From positions 13,815,858-13,879,857 of the forward strand of contig NC_045144.1 of NCBI RefSeq assembly GCF_008831285.2: a stretch of DNA of 64,000 bases, given 5' to 3'. The translations under genes were made by a program, and so were the position numbers. Source of the stretch: Nymphaea colorata (Eukaryota; Streptophyta; Magnoliopsida; Nymphaeales; Nymphaeaceae). The notes beneath the pieces were generated by a model. That model had not been told where the DNA came from. It saw only the letters and a list, made by a program, of their open reading frames with translations, and did no database searches. This document shows positions 24,700 through 37,101 of this stretch, piece by piece. Position 1 is the stretch's first letter. Every line of letters begins with the position of its first letter.

Positions 24700-26570
24700 T
24701 GTAGGAAAATCAGAACCATCTAACAAAAGATTGAAATAAGCTACAAAAAAATACTTAAAAACCTTAATAATAAATTAATTACCTTCAATTTGATCTCGCA
24801 ACTAATCTTGTATAGATATCAAAGCTCCATTGTCTTTGCACCTAATTGACTCCTGTACAAATCAAGAATGTATCCACATATACTAAATGTTGACTTTTAT
24901 GCAACAGTTAATTTTGGAATAGCCAAAATATCACATATCCCATTTAATATGGAACTTTCCATCATATCAAAATATCAATGATATTATTTTTTAGATCAAT
25001 ATGCCTTTCAAAATACAACTCCAAATCTTATTTTGTTCATTAAATTTGTGATGATTCTTCAGGAAAGTCATCTAGTACACTTGTTCTAGACTTTTTAAGA
25101 GATGAGAATTCAACCAAAGAAGTAAAGTTAAATGAATCACTATCTTTCTTAAAAGCAACAATATAACTAATAGCGGATGTTTTTTATGCATAGATAGTTT
25201 TATACTCATCTTAAAAATCACAAATGTAGTTTATAATTGCAGAAACATATCCATATGCTTCATCTTTATAAAATTTCTTACAGTAAAGTTGAATTTTCTC
25301 CTTATAATGAGATTAAAAAACCATTGCAAAAGCTAAAATTAGATTGCATATATCCCCATACTTGTCAAACTTTTTGTTCATCCTCATCACCATATTTAAA
25401 TATAATTTGGATACATTTAATCATGTTTTATCTTTACATTCACAAGATTGTTTAAAGAAGATCTTAGAAGCATGATACTTTACCAAAGAAATGACATTAG
25501 TATCATTATAAAATATTTTTAAACTGTTTTGAATAACAACAACTTTCTTACATTCATCTTTATTTGGTGTCAAATAATAATAACGATCAAGTCCTTAGAA
25601 ATAACCAAAAGCTTTTTTATATTTTAAAGCTATATCAAACATAAGGAATGTCAAGTTTCATAGTTCAATCATCGAGACATAATTTTTTTTCACAAGCAAC
25701 TTTGACATGATGCACTGCTTGATCAAAAATTTAATGTCGACCTAGAGATGGTTTATATTTATTGTGTTCTTTGATTTTGTCAATCACATCACTTATTTCT
25801 TTGACACTATTTTCCACAACTAAGTTAACAGTATGAGCAATGCATCTAACTTGAAAAAAAAAATCATTACAAGCAAGTGCATCCTTTTAAGAAACCACTC
25901 CATCAATTTTGTAACCACATTGTCATTTGTAAAACAACTATCTAAAGTAATTAAAAATTAACTTGTAGTCAATATTTGTTTTAGTAAACAACTTGTAATG
26001 ACTTATGTGAGTTTTTCTCATGTATGAAGTGTTTCAATAGCAACAAAGTTAAGAACTTTCTTTTGTATTTCCCAACTGTTATCAATAAATGTGCAGTCAA
26101 ACATAAATAACCATGTTTTTTTAACAAGACGAAGTCTACATGTCAGATGTGAGACTTATCCTTTCATTAATCTTATCCAAAATATTATGTAATTTTGTCA
26201 TTTTATTTTCATAAATGTGTATGCAATTTGATCTAATAGTGTTACATAATAATTGCTTGAACTGTAGTTGCAATCTTTAACAAACTACTGAAAGCCTAAA
26301 TGGCTAACTATAAAAATGGATATTCATAAATAATAACCATAGCTAAATCAAACTGGCTTTTATCTAAATCAAATCTTTAGACCTTTCACCAACTACAAAA
26401 CGTTGCTGGCCTAGTTTTAAATAAAGTCTTTTAGGACATGCCTTCAGATGGTTCCTTAGACATGTAGTACCAATTTTTTCTATTACAAATTCATAAGAGG
26501 TTTTTGCGTGTTGACAAACAGCACGTTGAATACTTGCTTCATTTATTGTCCTGTTAAGCTCCTTCCATAC
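24700..26570 (-). pseudogene. hAT-superfamily (Ac-like) transposase relic
   Basis: On the minus strand, from high to low coordinates: a BED-type zinc-finger end near 26530-26420 (GTTCLRNHLKACPKR; family: TT.L..HL..CPK); the transposase core near 26115-25960 (FDCTFIDNSWEIQKKVLNFVA, about 20 residues, then FLITLDSCFTNDNVVTKL; family: T.HWID..W.LQK.ILNF, then TLDNASAND); and the C-terminal hAT dimerisation region near 25060-24790 (DLELYFE, then ICDILAIPKLTVA and DLYRSQLGAKTMELW). Many stops and frame changes break it. hAT transposase binds its element's terminal repeats and cuts and pastes it. No terminal inverted repeats or 8-bp target duplications were found by eye, so the outer limits are approximate. 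Confidence 0.75.
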
Positions 26571-28249
26571 AAATAATCCATTTCTTGTAGAATGTCGAGT
26601 ATCTAATATTTTTCAAAGAAATATTTTATACTTGCAAGTAATCCAATTATTTGTTGATTAAACAGGGGAAAAATGATAAAACAGTTTTTATGTTATCATG
26701 TTTTGTAGCTCTACCATTACCTATAATTTCAAAAAGCAAGCTTAAAAAACACATGATACCAATGTTACTGTTCACATTAGATTTGGGACAACAGAGTTCA
26801 TCTCAAGATCTGATTAGGTAAAAAAATAAAATCCTTAAACAAGGCATGAACCATTTGCAATTTTTGTTTGCTATCAGCTGGCCTAACTGGCATAAATCAA
26901 TCTATTTTGATTAAAGCATTACCATCTCCAGCATAATCAAATCCAACTACTAATTGTACAAGTAATTTGATGTTTATGAACATGAAAACTATTTCAAATT
27001 GACCTGAACATAGGAATATCACTTAGATCTAATCCAAAGACATATGTGGCCAGATTTTATTATTTATCAAATCAGATTTCAAATCAAGCTACAATGAAAT
27101 CATTGTGCAAATAAAAGACTGCCCATTTATCCCCTTAGACTCCTACCTCACACTATTAGTAGTCTACTTAGTTGCTGCATAGAAATATCAACAATAGGCA
27201 GGTTGGAAATTAACATACAGATCAATGTCATAACATACACATACACTAAAAGCTATTGGACATCAATCAAACTTCATAACATATATGAAAAAGAAGAAAG
27301 CTACAAAATTAACATAAGAAAATATCAATGCCAACATGTCAAAGGCCAATTACAAGCTTGTAGGAAAAATGCTACCGTACTTTGTCAACATCGATGGATG
27401 GATTGGTAGATGGCCACTAACTCATTCTTTCATGCCACTGTGAATACTTGTATGCCCAAAATGTAGCAACAATCCACTCATTACATATATAAGTTTTTAA
27501 ACTCTGCAAACCATTCAGTTGTTAGTGCAATAAAAGGAAATGTGTCATCACTACCTGAAAAGTAGGAATAAAAGTTCTTTTCTTGTTGGAACATGTATAA
27601 AGGCAATAAAAGTTTGATTAAAAAAATTGACACTCTTAGGTGTGTCTGCCAGATATTTTAGATGTGTGTATGTGTGTGTGTATATATATATGCGACGAAA
27701 TAAGCAGAGGTCCTCAATCAAATAATGAAAATGAAATGGACAAGACTAATCTATGTTTTAGGTCTATGGCTGCTAATTGAAAATGCATTAATGACCTTAT
27801 GGACATATTGCAATCTAATCTATTTAGTACTGGACATATCATTTTTTCAATAAGCTCGTGATTTTGTCATGAAAGTTTTTGGTATTACCAAATTTACGAG
27901 TAACAAAACGCTTGGAAACCAACTTAGTATCATCTAAAAAGGACAAACAACAAACCAATATATTAAAAAGTAAATTACAAGCTACAAGTTGAATGAAGGA
28001 CTGCACTACAATGAAGTATATGACATGCACTAGAAGATAATTTCGTTCATTCATGTTTGGGTGTAAAACAGGAGTAATTGTTGTGAATTACAAAGGTGGG
28101 CGATGAGAGTGAAGCCTCAAACTATGTCTTGTCGAATTAGCCATATCATCATCCTTGTGTTTGTGAAACCATATATCATTTTTCATTTCATATAGAAAGT
28201 TAGTGCACAAGATACTTACAGCAATATTCCAACTCCATTGGCATCATCA
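26571..28249. other. Interval without recognisable gene
   Basis: AT-rich. The right part of the hAT element (5' non-coding, on the minus strand) may extend here. A short (GT)n(AT)n tract lies at 27666-27692. Nothing else was recognised. Confidence 0.4.
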
Positions 28250-28261
28250 CAACCTGACACT

Positions 28262-29237
28262 AGAATGGGCTATTTGACAGATGAATGTGTGACATTTTGT
28301 TCAACATATTGCCAGGGTGTAGAAGCAAGAATGAATAGACCTTAAAGAAACGATGAAGACATTATTGATAATCAAGAAGATGAATCCAGTGTGGAGAGGA
28401 TGGAACATCCATTAAGTGCATCAGAATTGGTAACCATGGATGCACTGAATCGCCATTAAGTGCATACATACATATTATTTTATCACAAGGTTGTTCCACT
28501 ATATATTATGTAATAATATTTGAATTTCAAATATATATAATACATTATTCGTACAATATATTATGATGTTACTACGTTTATTTTTTGTGTTATAGGCAAC
28601 ACTTGAGATTGATTACCAAACAATGTGTGATGAATCCTAATGCCATGTAGCGCCTCCCCAGAACAAAGTTTTCAGATTACTTTGAAAAACATATACGGTT
28701 CATACATATGCTTGTATGTAGTTAGATTTAGATTTACATTATTTATGACATTTATATATTTATATGTATTGTTACAATTAAAAAAACTATGATAAAGAAA
28801 ATCCACATATACCAGAAAATATTGTTTGCTTCTCTTAATTCCCAAATAGGAGTACGTTCAAATATAAATGGTTCATATCTAATGGATTCAGATTTTATAC
28901 AATGGATAAAGGTACAAACATGAAATATCATAATAGTGGTGATTTTGCTAATGCACGTACTCCTAATGTTGGTGAAGTTGAATGCTATGAATATATCATT
29001 GATAAAATGAAAGTCAGTTACTATGAGAGGCTGAAGTATGTGTTAATCAAATGCAAATGTTATGGTGTCTTGACTGGACATCAAATAAGCAATAAAATTG
29101 ATCAGTTTGGATTCACATATATTAACATCAAGTACAAATGTATGAAGGATGAACCATTTGTTTTATCATCTCAAGGTCAACAAGCTTTCTATGTCAAGGA
29201 TCCAATAAACAACATATTGGGGCATACGCGAGTGTAA
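28262..29237 (+). pseudogene. TNP2-type CACTA transposase, C-terminal remnant
   Basis: 28262-28460 encodes GYLTDECVTFC, then GVEARMNRP and NDEDIIDNQEDES, the usual end of the DUF4218 region (family: ...EC.TFCSRY..G.ET.FNRP.RND). An in-frame TAA at 28341 breaks it. After a poorly conserved or intronic stretch, 28840-29237 gives YKWFISNGFRFYTM, KYHNSGDFANA and then a DUF4216 domain (KVSYYERLKYVLIKCKCY..., KIDQFGFTYINI, FVLSSQGQQAFYVKDP). The last open frame starts at an internal ATG, 28902. TNP2 is the catalytic transposase of CACTA elements; its catalytic core is absent here. Confidence 0.8.
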
Positions 29238-29639
29238 TATGAATGTACAAAGCTCATTAAGACACGCAATATTGGTTAATAGTTTGTATGTTATATCTGT
29301 TTATGTCTTTGATTGTACAAATCCATTTTATGAATCCATTCTATACATATTTATTTCTTGTTGTAATTTTATGTTTTGTATTAAAACTAATGTAATGTTT
29401 GTGTTGTTTATATAGTACAAATGAAAAGTACATATAAGAGAAAACATGTCATTCATTTGACATATGAGACTGACTCACATATGGAGGAAGAATATGAGAC
29501 CATGGAGAGCGAAATAGAAGTAGTGAAAAGCAAACAACTGATGCACACCCTCCTAGTACTGAATATGAAAGAATTTATAGTTCATTAGTCAATCACTATA
29601 TTGTGATTTATGTGTATATACTTTATTTGATTTTTTTGT

Positions 29640-30390
29640 AGGATCTTCAAGTAGGAATACACGCGGCATCACTTAAACTTTGGCTGCTGCGAACTTAAGA
29701 AGTGGCTCAAAGCATAAGATAACAAAACCATTGGGCCAACCTATTCGAAGAGAGACACAATATTTGGCAATACACATCGGTATACAGTCACATGATCATG
29801 TTGTCACACTATTGTTATATTATAGTTTTCCAAGCTTCCAGCGTTACTCAAGACAGACCTATGGTTGCATACACATGTATATAATATTTTCATAGATTGT
29901 TTATGTTGAAATATTATACTGACATCCACTTTGATATATGAAAACAAGACAAATATGAATTCACAAAAGAAGAAAGAGCACTTCCATAGAAGTAGGTTAT
30001 ACATGAATATGCACGACTATACAGGTATTGGAGGCATGAGCATAGGAAATTATTTAAAGAACTTGCAAGTCCTCAAGTTGATACCAAAGTAGCTCAATTC
30101 ATAAATAAGCACAACATCCCACACGATCATTGGGAGTCCATTAGCAACCATTTTGCTGAACATAAGTTGAATGCTTGTATATGACATTCATATATAATGA
30201 GGTTATAATATAAAGAGAATATTATGCAGAATTGTATGTATGACATATATTAAGGTGCTTTTGTGTTCTAGGAAATCAGTGAAAAAAATGCACAGGCATG
30301 TGCTAAACAGAAGAATTTGCATACAATTGGCACACAAGGTTCTGCATCTTCTAAGGAGAAGGAGGTACATGTTATTTCTATTCATATATT
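29640..30390 (+). pseudogene. TNPA/Transposase_24-like remnant of the CACTA element
   Basis: The frame around 29665-29800 reads TLAAANLRSGSKHKITKPLGQPI, of which KPLGQPI corresponds to the conserved 'N.LGQPIG' core of the Transposase_24 region in plant CACTA accessory proteins. Further on, with frame changes and possible introns, come YWRHEHRKLFKELA (about 30020), HDHWESISNHF (about 30125) and ISEKNAQACAKQKNLHTIG (about 30270; family: 'S..N..NR.KQ...H..G'). It is downstream of, and on the same strand as, the TNP2 remnant, the usual order in these elements. The product is broken. Confidence 0.6.
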
Positions 30391-31319
30391 ATATGGCTGT
30401 ATATATTAACTGATATCTTGTATTAATTGTAATATACAATTTGGGAAAAGTTTTGAGTAGTCATCATTTGTTAAGCTATTCATTGTAACTAGGACCAATA
30501 AGAACCTGAACTACTCCAACCTTGAAAGAACTGCTATCATTGTAAGTCTCATTCAAACAATTACATTTGTGCATCTTAGCAGTATATTTGTTATCGTATA
30601 CTCAAAATAATTACATTCATCATAATATATATGATCATATATTGTAAGATCAACTAAAAGAGCAACTCCAAACAGTGCCTGAAGGGACGCAAGATACAGC
30701 GGGAAGTAATGACGTCTATTCGAGGGTGACGGGATAGGAGAAATATGGTAGAGTAAGGATGATGGGACTTGGTCAGTCTTCGCAGTTTGGTTCATGCCCC
30801 AATTAGAGCATCATATCTGTCCAGCAAGAAGACAACACATTAGAGAAGGATAAATTTTCTATGCTGAGTCTCAACTTCTTTAATCTCAACAACAATTCCA
30901 AGACATTCAAACTCAACCTACTTAGTTTATGACACAATAGCCTAGTGAAATAGGTTACGTAACATTTAATTTAATGTAATGAGTTCTATTTGTTAAACTT
31001 CATTTTTGATAGAGCTAACATGTTTCCTTGATGTTCATTGCAGACATGCCAACACCACCAACCTTTGTACAATTTCCTCATCAACGACTATAGTACCATG
31101 AGAACAATTTAAGCTCATGTTTTTGTAATTTTGAACTGTAGTGAATCAATTGTACTGTAATATAAGTTTGAACATTTGTTATACATATATGTTTGGTTTA
31201 TAAACATTTAGTTGCAATATTTGTTTCATTTAATACATGGAAAATGTAAGCAAGTATTTTTATATGTATTTTGACTTTTGGAAAAAATATGTCATATGCA
31301 GATTAAGGAAAAAAAAAGT

Positions 31320-31692
31320 AAAACACTTTCAATGATGCATAAATTTACGTCGATAATGACTAATAGCTATGTTTAGTGGATGTTAGTTAAAAATTTACCA
31401 ACATCCAAGACAAATATCGGTATAAATTTTTACCGACATTTACTGAGATGTTGGGAAAAATAGACTATTACCGATGCGCTTGGATGTCGTTAATAATCAA
31501 TGTTTACCTACATGTTGTGTGTGTCAATGACAGATCCCTACACTGATGTGTTGAGCCTTGTGTCAGTGACAATTTTTACTGGCACTATCTTTACCAATTA
31601 TGAAAGGAAACGTCGGTAGAACCTTTACTGCCACGTTACCGTGTTTCATCGACATGTTCTGTCCGTCAGTAATGCCTATGTGTTTTGTAGTG
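31320..31692 (+). repeat. CACTA right terminus with subterminal repeats
   Basis: Contains repeated words related to 'accgacat' and 'gtcggta' on both strands between 31340 and 31670, and ends exactly in the CACTA inverted-repeat sequence ttttgtagtg. These arrays are where the accessory transposon protein binds. Confidence 0.75.
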
Positions 31693-34566
31693 CATGCACG
31701 ACCTATCTTGGAATACAGAGAGGAGCATCATGGAAATGGCTGTCAGTGATGAAGAGAAAGCAGTTGTTACTAGTTGCTTGTGAGCATGGTGCCCTATCAA
31801 ATGTGTTGTGGCTGTTTCACCATCAACTACTATGAGGGCAGATTCACCTTGCAAGGAGGGCTGTTCAACTATCACCTTGTGCATTGCCCTCCCATGTTGA
31901 ATTCCCCTCTTCTAACCACTATCCTTCCATTGTTAGCTTTAGCCACCTAGTTTAACCATGTCCATCTCTCTTGCTTCCATCGAGTTGTTCTTGATGGTTG
32001 CTGTTCGTTTGCATTTATTGTTTTCCCTTGCAATTGTTCTTTAGCAGCTGTTGTGCTTGTAACTTTGTTCAACGAAATGCTTGAGAAAGAACGTCTCACT
32101 ACGTGAGTTTTTTTTTTCTTGTGACATAAAGAAATTTGGCGTGTAAGTTTTTCTTTTATGGAATCTTACCTTTCAACATTCTCACAAACTCTCTTTCTCT
32201 CTCATTTTCTAAGAGGTGAACTTTGTTTCTTCCATTTATTAACTTTTATTTCTATTGCTGTGAAGAGAGAGAGATAAAGAAGTTCAATGCGTCCATTTGA
32301 CGGGTTTTAACAAACAATGGACACTATCACCACTTGTCCTCTAGGACAAGAACTCCTTGTCCATTAGACATTTGTTCCTAGAACATATGTTCTTGGGACA
32401 CAAGTTTCTACCAAACGCTATCTTAGTGATACCTTTTTGAATCCAGAATGCAGGCTAAAGAATGCAGGGTGAACACACACAAGCCTCCTGTGCTTGGCAC
32501 CTTTCAAAAGTTGAGTGAGTTCCTTTGTATCGGTGACAATGGAAGCTCCAGATCAGTGCATGTTCGTTATGGAAAAGAGAAGAGCTGTGATTTATATTCT
32601 GATGCGTATATGTAAATGATCTCCTCAGCACCGAGCATTTTGGGAATCCCGTATAAAAGCATTTTTTGGATTATATCTCCTTGGAATTGAAGTTTATATT
32701 GTCGAAAAAAAGAAAGCATTACCCTTTCTCAAAAGGAATGTATGTGCGAGATAAATACATGTATGTGCCGATGGGAAGAACAATGCTGAACCTATATCCA
32801 AAGAGAAGTCAAGAAGGAAATCAACATTCTCGCAGTAACAGTGGGCCTCAAATCTCAATATTATCGAGATGGTCGCAATGAGAAGGAGAAATGACTTCCA
32901 GTTTTAATTTGGTGCTTAATTCTAATCTTTACCCAAAACAGATGGAAGTTGAAACCTAAAAACGCAATATTCATCCATATAAATAACACTAATCACTGTG
33001 CCTCTTGAACTTGTCCACTGAATATTATTCATCATGAGACCTAAAGGTGGTGAACTATGGAGTAGAATATCTATTATAGATGGAATCACGCAAATCTGTT
33101 GTTGATTAATGGTTCGGTCTTCGACATCTTCTTTATTAGTTTCTAGTTCTTTCAGTTCTGATCTCTTGTGGCTGAGTTAAACTGAATTGGTAGATTCCAC
33201 CCGACACATCTCTAATTCAACGGCAGAACTTGTTACCTTATTATTATTATTTTTTCGGCCATTCTTTACTTTTAGTTCATTTGGCCATTATATAATTGAG
33301 GTGAATAAGCTCAATCAGTGGGACTGGTTTTTTTTATTTTTTATTTTCTCTGTCATGCTTACCATTTATATATCCTCCCTACTTACAATTGATAGATTTG
33401 AAGAAACTGACAATATTCATTTCCCGGTAACTAAAAATATAGACGATAACTTTCTACTCATTTCCAACGTCTCCCATTTGGGTTCTGGTTCGGCTAGTTA
33501 TTTTGAAAACCGGTTCCATTTAGAAGCTCAGTTTAACCACATTAATGCGGAACAAGGCCGTTTCAGCCGAATTGGGTTATGTGCAGACATAACCTAACAC
33601 ACACCCCCCCCCCCCCTTTTTTCCTATGGTGTATTATTGTGCATTCACACCCTTGTCGATCTCTCTTTCAGGTATACATGCTTACTCTCTCGTGCTGCTG
33701 ATCAGGGGCCATGGCCCTTCTTAGATTTCTTGAAAATGAAAATTTTACTTGTGAAGTTTAAAAATTTTATTTTAACCTATCTAAACAATTTGAAAAAATA
33801 TTTGTTGGTCCGTATTAACGTTTTGAAATTATAGTTAGGTTTCTCCAATAAAAAATTTCTATTGTTGCTCTTAATGCCACCAAACAGTGGCTGTACTAAA
33901 CTCCAAACCGCCAGTTAAAAAGGAGATGACCTCGCCTCTCGCCAACCGCCACTTGCCCGTGCTGCATTAGAAAGGCTGCCGCCTACGTTGAACACCATAA
34001 AATTCTCTTGCTCTTACTTTACTTTCCTTTTACTTTCCTTTGATCACGTAAGGTTACACAACACCAAAATTTTCAACGTCACCTTCTTGTTGGCCGTCAT
34101 GGCTCGCATGTCCATACACCAGGCGCCTCTCTGTGATTACTGTAACGCGTGCACCACGTTTCCACCTTTCTCCCCAACATTGAACCAAAAGGCACGCTTT
34201 TCACCCCAGCCAGTTTGGCGTTTTTCCATTCATGGCGAAGATGGCCAAACTGTAAACTGAAATCAGAGAAATTTCCCTGAGAAGAACAGCCAAGCCAGCT
34301 ATCACAGGAGCGCACAGTCTCTATTCATTGTGCAGACACACAGGAAAGCGCACACAAATTCCAGCAATGACAGTATCGAACAGAAATCTTTTTTGCTTCT
34401 CCGTTGGAGATGAATAACTAATCAATGTGATGACAACTGCAAACAGTTTTTTCAAACGTCAATTTTGATTATCAAGACAGATACTTTGTTTCCTGCATGC
34501 GTGTGTAACTGTGTTTGCAGGGATATCGCCGTTCAGTACTTTGTTTCTCTCAGAAGCCTTTCTTTC
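31693..34566. other. Interval upstream of the nuclease gene, no recognisable gene
   Basis: Mostly unassigned. A C-run occurs at 33605-33617. 33700-33850 ('caggggccatggcccttct' followed by AT-rich DNA) resembles the repeat edges at 6715 and 11745. The frame at 33187-33597 (136 codons) has no recognisable domain and a composition like its surroundings, so it is not called a gene. Confidence 0.4.
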
Positions 34567-34579
34567 TATATATGTATAT
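34567..34579 (+). promoter_or_regulatory. Candidate TATA box of the nuclease gene
   Basis: tatatatgtatat lies 52-64 bp upstream of the ATG at 34631 and is followed by a CT-rich tract (tctctctctc), a common plant core-promoter arrangement. It implies a short 5' UTR of roughly 25-35 nt. Confidence 0.5.
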
Positions 34580-34630
34580 CTCTCTCTCATTAATCAGGCC
34601 TACAAGGAAACAGTAGCTTTCTACTTAAAT

Positions 34631-36755
34631 ATGGTTGTGAAAAGAGAGGCCCCTTTCCTCCTCTGCTCCTTCCTTCTGATAGTTATTTCTGTGGTTCCCC
34701 TAGTTAATGGGTGGGGAAGAAATGGGCACTTCATTATCTGCAGAATAGCTCAGGTTGGTGAAGCCATTTTTTCCGCTCTTTCTTTTTCCTTATCAAGTTC
34801 CCTTGTTTCGGATGATTCATGCAGTGAATGTTGGTGATTAATTAGGCAAGGCTTAACCAGAAGGCAGCGTCTGCAGTGAAGGATTTGCTGCCGGACTATG
34901 CCGACAATAACTTGGCGAGTTTGTGCTCGTGGGCGGACGAAATCAAATCCCGGCTTCGTTGGTCCTCTCCCCTTCATTACGTTGATACACCCGACTTCCA
35001 GTGTTCTTATGCCTATGACAGTAGGTTTATTCTTCCTTATTGATGTTCAAATTATTAGCTCTCCATTTTGTGCGCGTCGGTGCATGTGCTTGTGTTTTTT
35101 TTTTGTGTGTGTGTGTGTGTGCATGCTCTGTAAGTATGAGAGAGACAGAGACAGACAGATGCTTTTCATTTCTAATGAACTTGGAAATGGCAGGCTAGGT
35201 TAGAAAGCAACTCTAATTTGCTCCAAATTGTAGGGGATTGCAAGAATGCAGCGGGAGAAAAGGGCGTGTGTGTTGCAGGTGCAATCAGGAATTATACAGC
35301 TCAGCTCCGAAGTTACTCTGCTTCATCCTTTGAAGCACAATGTAACATTTTAATTTCATTAAGCAGCAACTAGCTACCATATTCTCTTGCCAAGATTCCC
35401 TTTCATTATGCTTACTTCAGTGCAATATGTAGAATTTAACTGAACTGTCATTTTAATCGGTAGACAACTTGACTGAAGCGCTCCTCTTCCTTTCACACTT
35501 TGTGGGTGACATTCACCAGGTTTTTAAGCTGGCTCGCTTTGCTTTTCATCATATTTCTTGTGGCTGTTTTTACTTATCATGATGAATGAACTTCTATCCG
35601 TATCCTGACTTGCAGCCACTGCACGTTGGTTTTACCACAGACAAGGGAGGCAACACCATTGATGTAAACTGGTACACATGGAAAACGGTTCTTCATCATG
35701 TGAGTCCCCTGTCTTTCCCTTTACTACATTATAATTTCTGATTCTACCTTTCGGATGAACATCACAACATATTATTTCGAGTTAGTTTTGGCATTTTTGA
35801 CGGCATTTGCTACATCAACTGAGTTGGGCAACTATTCTTTTCCAACAATTACCTATGCAGATGCAGGTTTAGCCATGTAAATTGAACACATGCTTTTTTG
35901 ATCCGAGCTTGCAGGTATGGGATGATAATATCATCGACACGGCAATAGAAAGATTTTATCAATCAGATGTAGAGAGCCTGGTCAATGCAATAGCACGAAA
36001 TATTACAGTATGAGAAATTCATATCATTATATTCAAGTTTTTCTGCACTCCTTTATGAATTGTACAAAAATTTTGCTGTCATGATGCAACAGGAGGGCTG
36101 GACTAGCCAGATTAACACATGGGAGAGATGCAACTATAATACAACTTCATGTCCGGATGGGTATGTATCTGAAGTCCTCGAGAACAACTATTTCGTAAGT
36201 CGATTATTATAAAAAGGAAGAATGACTGATCTAAGATCAATTGGAATCTAGTGTCTACAAAAGCATAGACCGTTTCTTTCTTTTCTGTCTTTCCCCTTTC
36301 TATTTAAAGTAACACGACTACCGTGAGACGAACAAACGCACACGTAATGCACATGTTGTCTTACACCGAATGCATATATTGTCATGTAGTATTTAACTTT
36401 GCCCATTCTTGAACGTTTATAATTTATTGCTCATAATGTGTTCCACAAAAATATTTGCTTCAGTTTGGACAGTCTATGACATGTTGCTTCATTTCACAGC
36501 TATGCATCTGAAAGTATCACTGCGGCTTGTAACTGGGCATACAAAGGTGTGGATGAAGGTTCAACATTAGATGGTAAATGAAGTATATTTGCATTTCAAG
36601 ATTATTCTCTCTTGTTACCACATTCGCCAAAATGTAATCGTCAAAATCTCATTCTTGCAGATGATTATTTTCTGTCACGTCTGCCTCCTATCTACTTGCG
36701 GCTTGCAGAGGCTGGAGTTCGATTAGCTGCTACTCTCAATCGTGCTTTGGGATAA
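34631..36755 (+). CDS. S1/P1-type nuclease (plant endonuclease/BFN family), nine exons
   Basis: Zinc-dependent, secreted or vacuolar nuclease that cuts single-stranded DNA and RNA. My exon model is 34631-34753, 34846-35020, 35234-35341, 35464-35519, 35616-35699, 35915-36007, 36093-36160, 36500-36573 and 36661-36755; all junctions are GT/AG and the joined frame is 291 aa, close to the family's usual size. Residues 1-27 are a hydrophobic signal peptide, so the mature protein begins with Trp28, as the family requires because this N-terminal Trp binds zinc. The other expected zinc ligands are all visible: His33, Asp72, His85, the H147-x3-D151-x5-H157 block (FVGDIHQPLH) and H181-x3-D185. N-glycosylation sequons occur at NYT, NLT, NIT and NTT. 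An in-frame ATG 120 bp upstream exists, but the signal peptide favours 34631. Relatives act in senescence and programmed cell death; that role is inferred here. It appears intact. Confidence 0.93.
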
Positions 36756-36922
36756 GATTTCATTATTGGAAATTGCTATTTATATTTCTGGGACTAGTCT
36801 CTAATATGTTATCTATTAAGTGTGATGTCTTTTGGATTCAATTGTGAAACCAAAAATTGAACTCAAGAAAATGGTCTTTAGGTTATGACCTGGTATCTCC
36901 ATCAGGAGATTTCTGTGATAAT

Positions 36923-36928
36923 AATAAA
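36923..36928 (+). terminator. Candidate polyadenylation signal of the nuclease gene
   Basis: AATAAA lies 168 bp after the stop codon, within 'ataataataaag'. It is the first canonical signal downstream. Confidence 0.5.
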
Positions 36929-37101
36929 GTTAGTCTCGATTGTTTGCAATCAGATGACCCGACACACCATGGCCCCATCTCTATATTTCTCTAGATCAAA
37001 ATCCACTAATTGATAAAAATTTATGTTGCAATGATTTATATGCTTGAGGCATTTACATAACATTTTGATATGGAATTCCTCAAATAGGGAGCAATACTTG
37101 T

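Larger units (their letters stand above)
28250..31692 (+). mobile_element. CACTA (En/Spm) transposon, 3' part
   Basis: The right end reads ...tgttttgtagtg at 31681-31692, the complement of the canonical CACTACAAAACA start of CACTA elements. The last 300 bp before it contain several subterminal 'ccgac/gtcgg' words (for example 'accgacat' and 'cgtcggtag'), as expected of transposase-binding repeats. Inside are the C-terminal part of a TNP2-type transposase and a TNPA/Transposase_24-like region. The TNP2 N-terminus and the left terminus are missing, so this is a 5'-truncated, inactive copy. The three bases after the end are 'cat'; the matching duplication cannot be checked without the left end. 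Confidence 0.8.

Noticed and set aside
28005-28013. CACTACAAT as the left end of the CACTA element
   Set aside because: It matches only the first eight bases of the right terminus, is not followed by subterminal repeats, and leaves no room for the missing transposase part.
33187-33597. 136-codon open frame upstream of the nuclease gene
   Set aside because: No domain, no coding-like composition and no homologous counterpart recognised; probably chance.
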